Below, piece by piece: positions 1 to 7,012 of a stretch of DNA of 12,742 nt; the stretch's first letter is position 1; every line of letters begins with the position of its first letter. This DNA is from JANNWF01 sp052390415 (lineage in GTDB: Bacteria; Pseudomonadota; Gammaproteobacteria; Xanthomonadales; Xanthomonadaceae): assembly GCA_052390415.1 (NCBI GenBank), contig JBQTGY010000083.1, forward strand, positions 1 to 12,742, in the 5' to 3' direction. The notes under the pieces are model-generated. The model ran no database searches and was not told the DNA's origin. It saw only the letters and a list, made by a program, of their open reading frames with translations. The position numbers and the translations under genes are program-made.

Positions 1-111
1 TCATTGCGCTGGGGTTTAACCCGGACATTTCATGAGGTCGCGTGAACATGCCTTCTTCCTGCATGAGGCAATCCGTCGAATGGGCGTGATGGACGCCGCT
101 CCGGAGCGAGG

Positions 112-131
112 CCAATAGCCAAAGCTACTGG
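112..131. repeat. Imperfect hairpin flanked by a 10-bp direct repeat
   Basis: The arms CCAATAGC (112-119) and GCTACTGG (124-131) pair at seven of eight positions around a CAAA loop. CGGAGCGAGG (102-111) and CGGAGTGAGG (132-141) flank the hairpin closely and differ at one base. No T-run follows on either strand, so it is not a typical intrinsic terminator. It could be part of a REP-like repeat. Confidence 0.4.
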
Positions 132-262
132 CGGAGTGAGGAGCAAGTCCAGCGCGGTCAGACCGAGCGAGCTACTTTCGATTTGTCCGTTACAGTCCAC
201 TAGCACCGCGTTTTGAGTCGCGGCTCCCCTAAACCGCCGCCTTGCCCTCACAGTTGATGGAT

Positions 263-268
263 TACACT
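263..268 (+). promoter_or_regulatory. Possible -10 box of a leaderless promoter
   Basis: TACACT lies eight bases before the ATG at 277, with a weak -35 candidate TTGCCC at 242-247 (15-bp spacer, shorter than ideal). There is no clear Shine-Dalgarno sequence before the ATG. A start site about seven bases after this box would fall at or next to the ATG, so the mRNA could be leaderless. This rests on short matches only. Confidence 0.2.
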
Positions 269-276
269 CGCGCGCT

Positions 277-1170
277 ATGGCGACCGACTACCCAGACGAA
301 ACCACACAGCGCACTGCGCTCAGTCGTGGCCCCTCGTTAGGCGCACCCCGAACCGCCTGCGTGGTGGTGATTCACGGACCCGGAATCGGTAACCGGGTAG
401 ACATTGCCGACACCCGCATCAGCGTGGGCCGCTCACCGCAAACCGATCTGCACATTCCGCACGCCAGCATTTCGCGGCGCCACTGCGAATTCTGGCGCTC
501 GGGCGACAACTATTTTGTTCGCGACCTGGGCTCCACCAATCGGACCAGACTGAACGAGTTACCGATCGAAGTGGCCGAGCTTGCTGACGGCGATCACGTG
601 GTACTCGGTGATGTCATCCTGAAGTTCATCAGCCACAGCAGTGTTGAAGCGGGTTATCACGAAGAGATCTACCAACTCGCCACTCATGACGCGCTGACCG
701 GTCTGTTCAATCGCCGTCAGTTCAGCGACTTGCTGGCGTCAGAAGCCGCGCGTGGCATGCGCCGTGAACCACATACCGTGCTTGCCATCATCGACGTCGA
801 CCATTTCAAGCGCATCAATGACCGCTTCGGTCACCTCGAAGGCGATGGTGTGCTCAAGAAGCTGGCTGACATCCTGCGCAGCCACGTGCGTGCAGGCGAC
901 GTGCTCGCGCGCATTGGTGGCGAAGAGTTTGCGGTGCTGATGGCCGACACCGATATCGAGCAGGCCAAGCTGTTTGCCGAACGCGTGCGCGAGGCGGTAG
1001 AAGCCTCGATATTTACACCCGGTGCCGAGCCGCAGACCATGACGGTAAGCGTAGGTCTAGCCGCGCTGAGCAAAACCCGCCGCGAGCCCACCGAATTGAT
1101 GCGGGCTGCTGATCGCGCGCTGTACGCGGCGAAAGAGACCGGGCGCAATCGAGTCTGTTGCGCCCCGTGA
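277..1170 (+). CDS. FHA-GGDEF diguanylate cyclase
   Basis: This 297-residue soluble protein is predicted to make cyclic di-GMP from two GTP. An N-terminal FHA domain (about residues 38-115) keeps the phosphopeptide-binding pattern: G51-R52, S66-R67-R68-H69, and G85-S86-T87-N88. The glycine usually following that Asn is Arg89. The GGDEF domain (about 130-295) carries the active-site variant G214-G-E-E-F218. An inhibitory I-site R205-x-x-D208 sits five residues before it, so product feedback inhibition is expected. No signal peptide or membrane helix is visible, so the protein should be cytoplasmic and FHA may tether or switch it through a phosphoprotein partner. The ATG at 277 is the first start in frame that leaves the FHA domain whole, although its ribosome binding site is weak. 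The gene is convergent with ispG. Domain assignment is secure; the in vivo signal is unknown. Confidence 0.93.
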   Translation: MATDYPDETTQRTALSRGPSLGAPRTACVVVIHGPGIGNRVDIADTRISVGRSPQTDLHIPHASISRRHCEFWRSGDNYFVRDLGSTNRTRLNELPIEVAELADGDHVVLGDVILKFISHSSVEAGYHEEIYQLATHDALTGLFNRRQFSDLLASEAARGMRREPHTVLAIIDVDHFKRINDRFGHLEGDGVLKKLADILRSHVRAGDVLARIGGEEFAVLMADTDIEQAKLFAERVREAVEASIFTPGAEPQTMTVSVGLAALSKTRREPTELMRAADRALYAAKETGRNRVCCAP

Positions 1171-1292
1171 GGGTTTGCTCGCAGATTACTTGGCGAGACG
1201 AATGAGACGAGTCCCAGTTCGCGTTGGCTGATCGGCTGGAGCTGGGCCGTGTGAATCTCACCGTCGGCGAATCGTTAAGGTCGCGCCGCCCT

Positions 1293-1314
1293 CCCGACGG
1301 CATGCGCTGTCGGG
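1293..1314. terminator. Hairpin between convergent genes (possible terminator)
   Basis: CCCGAC (1293-1298) and GTCGGG (1309-1314) form a perfect 6-bp stem around a ten-base loop, 123 nt after the stop of the GGDEF gene. No strong T-run follows on either strand. It may still act as a weak bidirectional terminator or as a 3'-end stabilising structure. Confidence 0.3.
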
Positions 1315-1350
1315 ATTCAACCTTGTCTCTACCGATGCTTGCCGCCCTCA

Positions 1351-1386
1351 TCCGTGAGCGACGCGGGCTCCACTCACGGAGCCCGC
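1351..1386. terminator. Two overlapping alternative hairpins at the ispG stop codon
   Basis: Two perfect stems compete for the same bases. TCCGTGAG (1351-1358) pairs with CTCACGGA (1373-1380). GCGGGCTCC (1363-1371) pairs with GGAGCCCGC (1378-1386) around a six-base loop. They share 1378-1380 and cannot form together. The second, stronger stem encloses the ispG stop codon (1374-1376, read on the reverse strand). No T-run follows, so a Rho-independent terminator is uncertain; a 3' structure protecting the mRNA is equally possible. Confidence 0.45.
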
Positions 1387-2618
1387 CGATACCGCCGATC
1401 CACATAGGCATCGATCAAGCCAACAAACTCATCCGCGATGTTTTCCCCGCGCAGGGTCACGTCTTTCTTGCCATCCACAAACACCGGCGCAATCGGCGCT
1501 TCACCGGTGCCCGGCAACGAGATGCCGATATCGGCGAACTTGCTTTCGCCGGGACCATTCACGACGCAGCCCATCACCGCCAAAGTGAGGTTCTCCGCGC
1601 CGGGATGGCTGATGCGCCACATCGGCATTTGCGCACGGACGTGATCTTGCACGCGCTTCGCCAGTTCCTGAAAAAACACGCTGGTGGTGCGGCCGCAGCC
1701 CGGGCAGGCGGTGACCAGCGGCGTGAACGCGCGCAGGCCCATGGTTTGCAGCAATTCTTGGGCGACGATGACTTCTTGCGAGCGCGAACCACCGGGCTCC
1801 GGCGTCAGCGAAATCCGAATCGTGTCGCCAATACCTTCCTGCAGTAGCACCGCCAAGGCGGCGCTGGAGGCGACCATGCCTTTGCTGCCCATGCCGGCTT
1901 CGGTCAGCCCCAGATGCAGGGCGTAGTCGCCTTGATTGGCCAGGTCGCGATACACGGCGATCAGTTCCTGCACGCCGCTGACCTTGGCTGAGAGCACGAT
2001 GCGGTCCGCCGACAGGCCCAACTCAACCGCTCGTGCCGCCGAGTCAATCGCCGACCGTACCAAGGCTTCACGCATTACCGCCGCCGCATCGGATGGCTGC
2101 GCGCGGCGTGCGTTCTCGTCCATCAGTGACTGCGCAAGCGCTTGGTCCAGCGAACCCCAGTTCACGCCGATACGAACAGGCTTTGAGTAGCGCAGTGCAA
2201 ACTCGATCAAGGTCGAAAACTGGCTGTCGCGCTTGCGCCCGAAGCCGACATTGCCGGGATTGATTCGATACTTGGCCAACGCTTCGGCGCAGGCAGGTTC
2301 AGCCGCAAGTAGTTGATGGCCGTTGTAGTGAAAGTCACCGATCAGCGGCACCGCGGCGCCCATGGCTTCAATGCGCTCGCGGATGCGCGGCACCGCCGCG
2401 GCGGCTTCTGCAGTGTTGACCGTGATTCGCACCAGTTCCGAACCTGCGCGAGCAAGCTCGGCGATTTGTCTGGCCGTGCCGGCCGCATCGGCGGTGTCGG
2501 TGTTGGTCATGGATTGCACGACCACCGGTGCGTCGCCGCCAATCACGACGCCGCCGACGGTGACCGCGCGACTACGCCGACGCGGCTGCGTCATCGCTGC
2601 ATTCATTGGCTGGCTCAT
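1374..2618 (-). CDS. ispG: 4-hydroxy-3-methylbut-2-enyl-diphosphate synthase (flavodoxin)
   Basis: IspG (GcpE) carries out the penultimate step of the MEP isoprenoid pathway, reducing 2-C-methyl-D-erythritol 2,4-cyclodiphosphate to HMBPP with a [4Fe-4S] cluster in the cytoplasm. The 414-residue length is near normal for the bacterial form. The family opening is clear (VxVGxVxIGG...APVVVQSMTNTDT, about residues 20-42). The three cluster cysteines are visible as C305-x-x-C308 and C351, and the fourth ligand glutamate of the family is E358 in the NGPGE segment. The ATG at 2618 overlaps the stop of the upstream PilZ-like gene as ATGA, so translation is probably coupled. In many gammaproteobacteria ispG lies beside rodZ and hisS; neither is seen here. 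The stop codon is inside a strong hairpin. Confidence 0.97.
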   Translation of the reverse strand: MSQPMNAAMTQPRRRSRAVTVGGVVIGGDAPVVVQSMTNTDTADAAGTARQIAELARAGSELVRITVNTAEAAAAVPRIRERIEAMGAAVPLIGDFHYNGHQLLAAEPACAEALAKYRINPGNVGFGRKRDSQFSTLIEFALRYSKPVRIGVNWGSLDQALAQSLMDENARRAQPSDAAAVMREALVRSAIDSAARAVELGLSADRIVLSAKVSGVQELIAVYRDLANQGDYALHLGLTEAGMGSKGMVASSAALAVLLQEGIGDTIRISLTPEPGGSRSQEVIVAQELLQTMGLRAFTPLVTACPGCGRTTSVFFQELAKRVQDHVRAQMPMWRISHPGAENLTLAVMGCVVNGPGESKFADIGISLPGTGEAPIAPVFVDGKKDVTLRGENIADEFVGLIDAYVDRRYRRAP

Positions 2619-4276
2619 GCGACTTCGCGGGTGGCTTGCAGCAACAGAAAATCGCCGGCGTTATCGAGCACCGTGAGTTGGCTGCACTGCTCGCTGTTCT
2701 TGTCGACCAGATCGAATTCGTCCGGTGACTCGCTGCGAATGATCTCGATGCGTCGCGACAAGGTATCGAAGCTCGAGGGCGTGATCAGATTGGTCAAGCT
2801 CGATTGCGCGCCGCGCACGGGCTCGTATTCCACCGCGCGAACCGCCGGCCGTTGCAGCCCAGTGCCGTCGATACTGCGAATGCCGACCGCGCGCGCGCGC
2901 CTGGCCAACAGCGCAACACCCGCGTCGACGCCACCGTCCTTGCTGTAACGCAACCACCGGATGGCACCAATCATCCAGCGCCGACTTTCGCCGTCGCCGT
3001 CCACGGCAAGACCCAACACTTCGCCCACTCGGGCACGAACGTTTTCCTCTTTCGGCCAGCGCACACGATAGCCGCCCAGACTTTGGTCCAGAACCTCCAC
3101 CCGCACGACATTGCTGCGCACCGACTCACCTGCGCCCTGCGACCACGCCGCTCGGTCGCGTTCACCCACTTGGGTGGCCATTCCGGTTTGCAGCATGAAG
3201 GTGTCGAAGTCCATCCCTCCCGCCAGGCAATAGTGCAACCCCGCCAAGCCGATCACCGATTCCAGACTGTGCCCGGCGTCGATCCGAGTTGCAGTGCGCG
3301 CAGTCGCAGTGCCCCAGCCTTGCCGCAGGCGCCGCAACAGCTCGACCGTACTTTCGATCGAACGCCCATTTTTCATGCGGATGGAAAGCGGCCCAAGCTT
3401 GGAGCCGCCAAGCGGTCCTTCCAGCAGTTGCCTGGCACCGTCGAGGTCCAACCAAAGCAAGCGGCCTTCCGCGCGAGCGCGTTCTTCCGGAATGTAGCCG
3501 GGGCCACTATCGCCATCCAGCGGGACGGCAAAATGATCAGCGCCCTTTTGTTGTGCGTGAAGCGTCAGGTAAGTCGCGAGATCGCGCGCTACCGGCCAAA
3601 GTTCTGCCTGGTCACGCTGACTGAATCGATACGGGTTGGACAGGGCGATCAACAGGGCTTGGCCGTACAGCTGCGAGGCGGAAAGTGACTGGTGCTCGAC
3701 CGACTCCTCGACCGCCTTGTCTTCCAGCTTTTGGCTGCGAGCAAAATCAAACAACGCATGCAAGGTGCTCCACGACGCATCGTTGGGCGCACTGTACAAA
3801 AAGTAGGCCCGCATCAGCAGTCGCGACTGATGGAACAAAGCGCGCTCCAGGGCTTGCGCCACGGCGCCACCGCGCAAGAACGGAATGGCCCCCGCGGGGC
3901 CACATAACTCGACGACTGCGAGGCGATAGCCGAATGCCATCTCCTCCTCAAACGCACGCAGTTCGGCCACCGCACGAGCCTTTGCGGGTGGCAGCGGCAA
4001 GGTGCCGCCCTGGGCTTGGCTGTCCAGCAGCTCGATGGCTTCAAGCACGGCGGGTCGAATGACTTCCAATGCGGCCAATCGTTGGCCCGCATCCAGTCGA
4101 AGTTCGCGCATGTCCTGCAGCGCATTGATCAGCTGATGGTGCGCAACCGCTTGATTGGCCCGTGGCAGGGCCGATACCCAAGCCTTGACACGCTTCGGAT
4201 CGGTCGCAAATGACCGGCTGTCGGGAACGCGGCGAGCCGTCAACCCTTCACCCAGCCGGCGATATTCCTGACTCAT
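2615..4276 (-). CDS. PilZ-like domain protein with long helical N-terminal region
   Basis: This 553-residue protein has no signal peptide or membrane helix and should be cytoplasmic. Residues 1-360 are mostly helical in composition and match no family I can name. Around 385-445 there is a beta-rich segment carrying D397-Q-S-L-G-G402, which fits the PilZ DxSxxG element, followed by a V-G-E-V-L-G-L stretch and a W-containing strand (W434-x5-R440-W441) common in PilZ domains. The partner RxxxR motif is not clear; the nearest candidates are R372-x-R374 and R387-x4-R392, so c-di-GMP binding is doubtful without testing. The start at 4276 is preferred because GGAG lies eight bases upstream; a GTG at 4285 is possible. 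The gene precedes ispG with a 4-nt overlap. Its closeness to a diguanylate cyclase is suggestive only. Confidence 0.7.
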   Translation of the reverse strand: MSQEYRRLGEGLTARRVPDSRSFATDPKRVKAWVSALPRANQAVAHHQLINALQDMRELRLDAGQRLAALEVIRPAVLEAIELLDSQAQGGTLPLPPAKARAVAELRAFEEEMAFGYRLAVVELCGPAGAIPFLRGGAVAQALERALFHQSRLLMRAYFLYSAPNDASWSTLHALFDFARSQKLEDKAVEESVEHQSLSASQLYGQALLIALSNPYRFSQRDQAELWPVARDLATYLTLHAQQKGADHFAVPLDGDSGPGYIPEERARAEGRLLWLDLDGARQLLEGPLGGSKLGPLSIRMKNGRSIESTVELLRRLRQGWGTATARTATRIDAGHSLESVIGLAGLHYCLAGGMDFDTFMLQTGMATQVGERDRAAWSQGAGESVRSNVVRVEVLDQSLGGYRVRWPKEENVRARVGEVLGLAVDGDGESRRWMIGAIRWLRYSKDGGVDAGVALLARRARAVGIRSIDGTGLQRPAVRAVEYEPVRGAQSSLTNLITPSSFDTLSRRIEIIRSESPDEFDLVDKNSEQCSQLTVLDNAGDFLLLQATREVA

Positions 4277-4383
4277 TGCAAACACTCCAGCGGATCTTTC
4301 TTGTCATTCATCACGTGCGAACAGGCCTTTTCAAGTCTTGCCAGCGTGGCGATCGTCGGCTGCGAACCGATGTCCGGATTCAC
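4273..4383 (-). CDS. Possible 36-codon small ORF overlapping the PilZ-like gene
   Basis: An open frame starting at GTG (4383-4381) ends in a TGA that overlaps the ATG of the PilZ-like gene as ATGA. The peptide contains NPDIGSQPTIATLARLEKAC and a charged C-terminal half with the end DPLECLQ. Third-position GC is about 65%, compatible with coding. The frame stays open for ten codons before the GTG, back to a TAG, and no Shine-Dalgarno sequence is obvious. It could be a real small gene, a leader that couples translation, or the 3' remnant of a longer gene. I recognise no family. Confidence 0.35.
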   Translation of the reverse strand: MNPDIGSQPTIATLARLEKACSHVMNDKKDPLECLQ

Positions 4384-4410
4384 GACCAGCAGGCCCGGTG
4401 TGACTCTGGG

Positions 4411-4425
4411 CAGCTAGCTTAGCTG
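4411..4425. promoter_or_regulatory. Perfect 15-bp dyad, candidate operator
   Basis: CAGCTA-GCT-TAGCTG is an inverted repeat of two perfect 6-bp arms with a 3-bp spacer. It lies midway between the divergent genes, about 73 bp upstream of the candidate -10 of the redox operon. The symmetry suits a dimeric regulator, but a match of this length can occur by chance. Confidence 0.3.
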
Positions 4426-4497
4426 GCAGATGGTGAGGATGGCGATTGCGGTCACAACATCGACGCCGATTTGGGGTTATGGAACCGCCTATGCCGC

Positions 4498-4506
4498 TGC
4501 TATGAT
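4498..4506 (+). promoter_or_regulatory. Extended -10 promoter element for the redox operon
   Basis: TGC-TATGAT is a TGn extension directly before a five-of-six match to TATAAT. No good -35 box is found 16-18 bp upstream, which is typical of extended -10 promoters. Transcription would start near 4513, giving a leader of about 26 nt that contains the GGGGAG ribosome binding site at 4525-4530. Confidence 0.4.
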
Positions 4507-4538
4507 CGGTGCCGGGGATTCAATGGGGAGTGCGCGAG

Positions 4539-6941
4539 ATGGCGGAGCGCTACCGCATCGCAGTAGTTGGGTCAGGTCCGGGCGGGCTTTCGGCGGCGGC
4601 ACGCGCCGCCGAGCGCGGCATCCCGCATATCCTGCTCGAGGCCGAGCAGAACCTGTCCAACACCATTTACCGCTATCAAAAGGGTAAGCACGTGATGGAT
4701 GAGCCCGGCATTTTGCCCTTGCGCTCACCCGTGCCCTTCAAAGCCGGCAGCCGCGAGGAGATCCTGGGCGCTTGGGACGAAGGCGCCGCGCGCCTGAAGA
4801 TCAATGTGCGTCACGGCGCTGAAGTGACGGCGATCAAGAAGCAGCCAGAAGGCCACTTCGTCATCAACTTTACCGGCGGCTCGGTAGAAGCCGATTCCGT
4901 GGTCATGGGCATCGGCCTGCAGGGCAACATTCGCAAGCTCGGGGTTCCCGGCGAAGATCTGCCGTTTGTGCAGTATCAGCTGGACGATCCCGAAGAATAT
5001 TCGGGCGAAACGATCGTTGTGATCGGCGCAGGCGATGCAGCGATCGAGAACGCGATCGCTTTGTCCAAACAAAACGAGGTCATCATCGTCAATCGCCGCG
5101 ACGAGTTCGCGCGCGCCAAACAGGGCAACCTGGACGGCATCCTGAAGGCCATCGAAGACGGCGTCGTCCAGTGTTTTTACGGTGCCGGCCCGGACAAGGT
5201 CGAAGCCTTGAGCGTCGGTCGCAAGCCAGGCCGGCTGACCCTTTCAACCTCCAAGGGCCGCGCACAGATCATGGTCGACCGCATCATCGGTCGACTCGGT
5301 GCGACCGCTCCCCGCGGCTTTGTCGAGAGCTGCGGAGTGAAGTTTCCGAACAAGGATCCGGCCTCGGTGCCGGCAATCAGTTCGCAGTACGAATCCAACG
5401 TGCCAGGTCTATACATCGTTGGTGCGCTCGGCGGTTACCCGCTGATCAAGCAGGCGATGAACCAAGGCTACGAAGTTGTCGAATACATCATGGGCGACAA
5501 GGTCGAGCCCGCAGACGAGCCCTTGCTGCGCGCCAAATGCGACAGCATGCCGGGTTTCACCAGCGTGGAAGCGGCTCTGAAGCGAATTCAGGACAACGTT
5601 CGGCTGCTCTCGCACATCACACCGCTGCAGTTGCGCGAGTTCATGCTCGACTCCGATATCCGCACGCCGAAGCCCGGCGAACCGGTATTTGAGCGTAACG
5701 ACTACACCAACAGCTTTTACTGCATCGTAGAGGGCACGGTTGAGGTCGAGATCAATGCCGAAACCAAGCAGCGCATCACCCTGGGCAAGGGCGAATTCTT
5801 TGGTGAGATGAGTTTGATCTCGGGCCGCCGACGTTCTGCGAGCGTTTTCGCAGGCCAGAACGTGGTGTTGGTGGAAACGCCGCGTCGTTCAATGAACAAG
5901 TTGATCAACTCGGTGGGTGCCGTCAAACGCGACATCGATCTCGTTTTCATTACTCGCGCCATCCAGCAGCGCTTCGCCCCGGGGACACGCGCCGCCGATT
6001 TGGCCGACATCGTCGCCGACGCCGAGATCAAGCGTTTCCAGGCCGATGAAGTGCTGTTCAGTGAAGGCGATGAAGGCGACTCGTTGCACTTGGTGCGGAT
6101 CGGTTCGCTGACCATCTCGCGCACCATCGGTGGCAAAGAAATAGTTCTATCGTACGTACAAGCCGGCAACTACGTCGGCGAAATGGCGCTGATGGGCGAC
6201 TCCAAACGTTCGGCTACAGCCCGCGCGGCGGTCACCACAGAGACCATTCGCCTGAGCGCCGACAGCTTCAAGAAGTTGCTGGCCCGTGATCCGTCCCTGC
6301 GCCTGCGTTTGCAGGGCGAGTATCGCCTGCGTACTGCCGCCAATCTGGCCATGCAATCGGCGGGCAGCGGCGGCGATGTGATCAGTTTCTTGATGCAACA
6401 GGGCGTCGGCGAAGCCACCGACGTACTGCTCATCGACGAATCCCTTTGCGTCCGCTGCGACAACTGCGAGAAAGCGTGCGCGGAAACCCACGGCGGCACC
6501 TCGCGTCTGGATCGCGAGGCAGGCCCAACGTTTGCCTCGGTGCATGTGCCCACTTCGTGCCGCCATTGCGAACATCCCCACTGCATGAAGGATTGCCCGC
6601 CTGACGCGATCCGACGAGCCCCGGATGGCGAGGTGTTCATCGGCGACAACTGCATTGGCTGCGGCAATTGCGAGCGCAATTGTCCGTATGGCGTGATTCA
6701 CATGAGCGGCAAGAAGGGCAAGAAACCAGGCCTGCTCTCTTGGCTCATGTTCGGTGCTGGCACCGGTCCGGGTGAAGCGCCGTATGCAAAAGATGGCAAG
6801 GCAAGTGAGAAGAAAGCAGTCAAATGCGATATGTGCAAAGGCATTTCCGGCGGTCCGGCCTGTGTTCGTTCCTGCCCGACCGGCGCGGCAATCCGCATTT
6901 CGCCGGAAGATCTGATCAGCTACGCGCAGGCACGGCGATGA
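4539..6941 (+). CDS. FAD/NAD(P)H reductase - dual cNMP-binding - four [4Fe-4S] ferredoxin fusion
   Basis: This 800-residue cytoplasmic protein (no Tat or Sec signal) has three modules. Residues 1-325 have the thioredoxin-reductase-like fold: FAD loop G11-S-G-P-G-G16, NAD(P) loop G163-A-G-D-A-A168 and a C-terminal G295-A-L-G-G-Y FAD segment. The CxxC of thioredoxin reductase is absent, so electrons must leave another way. Residues about 355-475 and 485-600 are two cyclic-nucleotide-binding domains, both with an intact phosphate-binding cassette (G422-E423 with R432-S-A; G547-E548 with R557-S-A). Residues 630-790 hold sixteen cysteines in the DmsB/NrfC/HybA order: C637/640/643/647, C674/677/682/686, C705/708/711/715 and C763/766/775/779, enough for four [4Fe-4S] clusters. 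I infer NAD(P)H oxidation, passage through the clusters to the membrane partner encoded next, and control by a nucleotide. The ATG at 4539 is preferred over GTG 4509 because GGGGAG lies eight bases before it. Confidence 0.9.
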   Translation: MAERYRIAVVGSGPGGLSAAARAAERGIPHILLEAEQNLSNTIYRYQKGKHVMDEPGILPLRSPVPFKAGSREEILGAWDEGAARLKINVRHGAEVTAIKKQPEGHFVINFTGGSVEADSVVMGIGLQGNIRKLGVPGEDLPFVQYQLDDPEEYSGETIVVIGAGDAAIENAIALSKQNEVIIVNRRDEFARAKQGNLDGILKAIEDGVVQCFYGAGPDKVEALSVGRKPGRLTLSTSKGRAQIMVDRIIGRLGATAPRGFVESCGVKFPNKDPASVPAISSQYESNVPGLYIVGALGGYPLIKQAMNQGYEVVEYIMGDKVEPADEPLLRAKCDSMPGFTSVEAALKRIQDNVRLLSHITPLQLREFMLDSDIRTPKPGEPVFERNDYTNSFYCIVEGTVEVEINAETKQRITLGKGEFFGEMSLISGRRRSASVFAGQNVVLVETPRRSMNKLINSVGAVKRDIDLVFITRAIQQRFAPGTRAADLADIVADAEIKRFQADEVLFSEGDEGDSLHLVRIGSLTISRTIGGKEIVLSYVQAGNYVGEMALMGDSKRSATARAAVTTETIRLSADSFKKLLARDPSLRLRLQGEYRLRTAANLAMQSAGSGGDVISFLMQQGVGEATDVLLIDESLCVRCDNCEKACAETHGGTSRLDREAGPTFASVHVPTSCRHCEHPHCMKDCPPDAIRRAPDGEVFIGDNCIGCGNCERNCPYGVIHMSGKKGKKPGLLSWLMFGAGTGPGEAPYAKDGKASEKKAVKCDMCKGISGGPACVRSCPTGAAIRISPEDLISYAQARR

Positions 6942-7012
6942 GCGCCGCACTGGTGAGTGCCGTAAAGATGAGTGCTGCTTTGATGAGTGCTGCTTTGATG
7001 AGTGATGTTCTC
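6938..7012 (+). repeat. Five 15-bp tandem repeat units
   Basis: The units are ATGAGCGCCGCACTG (6938), GTGAGTGCCGTAAAG (6953), ATGAGTGCTGCTTTG (6968), ATGAGTGCTGCTTTG (6983) and ATGAGTGATGTTCTC (6998). Units three and four are identical; the others diverge. The array begins exactly at the ATGA formed with the reductase stop codon and places start codons in frame every 15 bases. Confidence 0.85.

Larger units (their letters stand above)
1..276. other. Non-coding, repeat-like leader region
   Basis: I see no convincing gene here. A reverse reading of 73 codons exists (30-251), but it is rich in Arg, Pro and Leu, shows no domain and has no clear ribosome binding site. The stretch contains several short structured elements: a perfect palindrome GCTCCGGAGC at 98-107, a hairpin at 112-131 (CCAATAGC / GCTACTGG, one mismatch, loop CAAA), and a direct repeat CGGAGCGAGG (102-111) and CGGAGTGAGG (132-141) on either side of the hairpin. 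The left end carries GGGTTTAACCCGG at 12-24. Such clustering is typical of interspersed non-coding repeats or a decayed mobile-element end, but only a genome-wide copy count could show that. The 3' end must also hold the promoter of the gene at 277. Confidence 0.45.
4277..4538. other. Divergent intergenic region between the ispG operon and the redox operon
   Basis: This stretch must hold the promoters for both directions. It contains the small reverse ORF described separately, a perfect dyad at 4411-4425 and an extended -10 motif at 4498-4506 for the forward operon. I see no other gene or RNA in it. Confidence 0.5.

Noticed and set aside
30..251. 73-codon reverse gene
   Set aside because: It has low-complexity composition, no domain and no ribosome binding site, and it overlaps inverted and direct repeats.
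1224..1847. 207-codon forward reading frame
   Set aside because: It is antisense to ispG, whose conserved residues prove the reverse strand is coding; the Arg/His-rich product shows no domain.
2804..3688. 294-codon forward reading frame
   Set aside because: It is antisense to the PilZ-like gene, with composition typical of a shadow frame in GC-rich DNA.
4539..5500. Plain thioredoxin-disulfide reductase
   Set aside because: The fold and nucleotide motifs fit, but the redox CxxC is missing and the protein continues into cNMP and iron-sulfur modules.
6147..6950. 267-codon reverse reading frame
   Set aside because: It lies opposite the second CNB domain and the sixteen-cysteine module, which clearly code on the forward strand.
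6938..7012. CRISPR-like array
   Set aside because: The units are directly adjacent with no spacers and are only 15 bp long.
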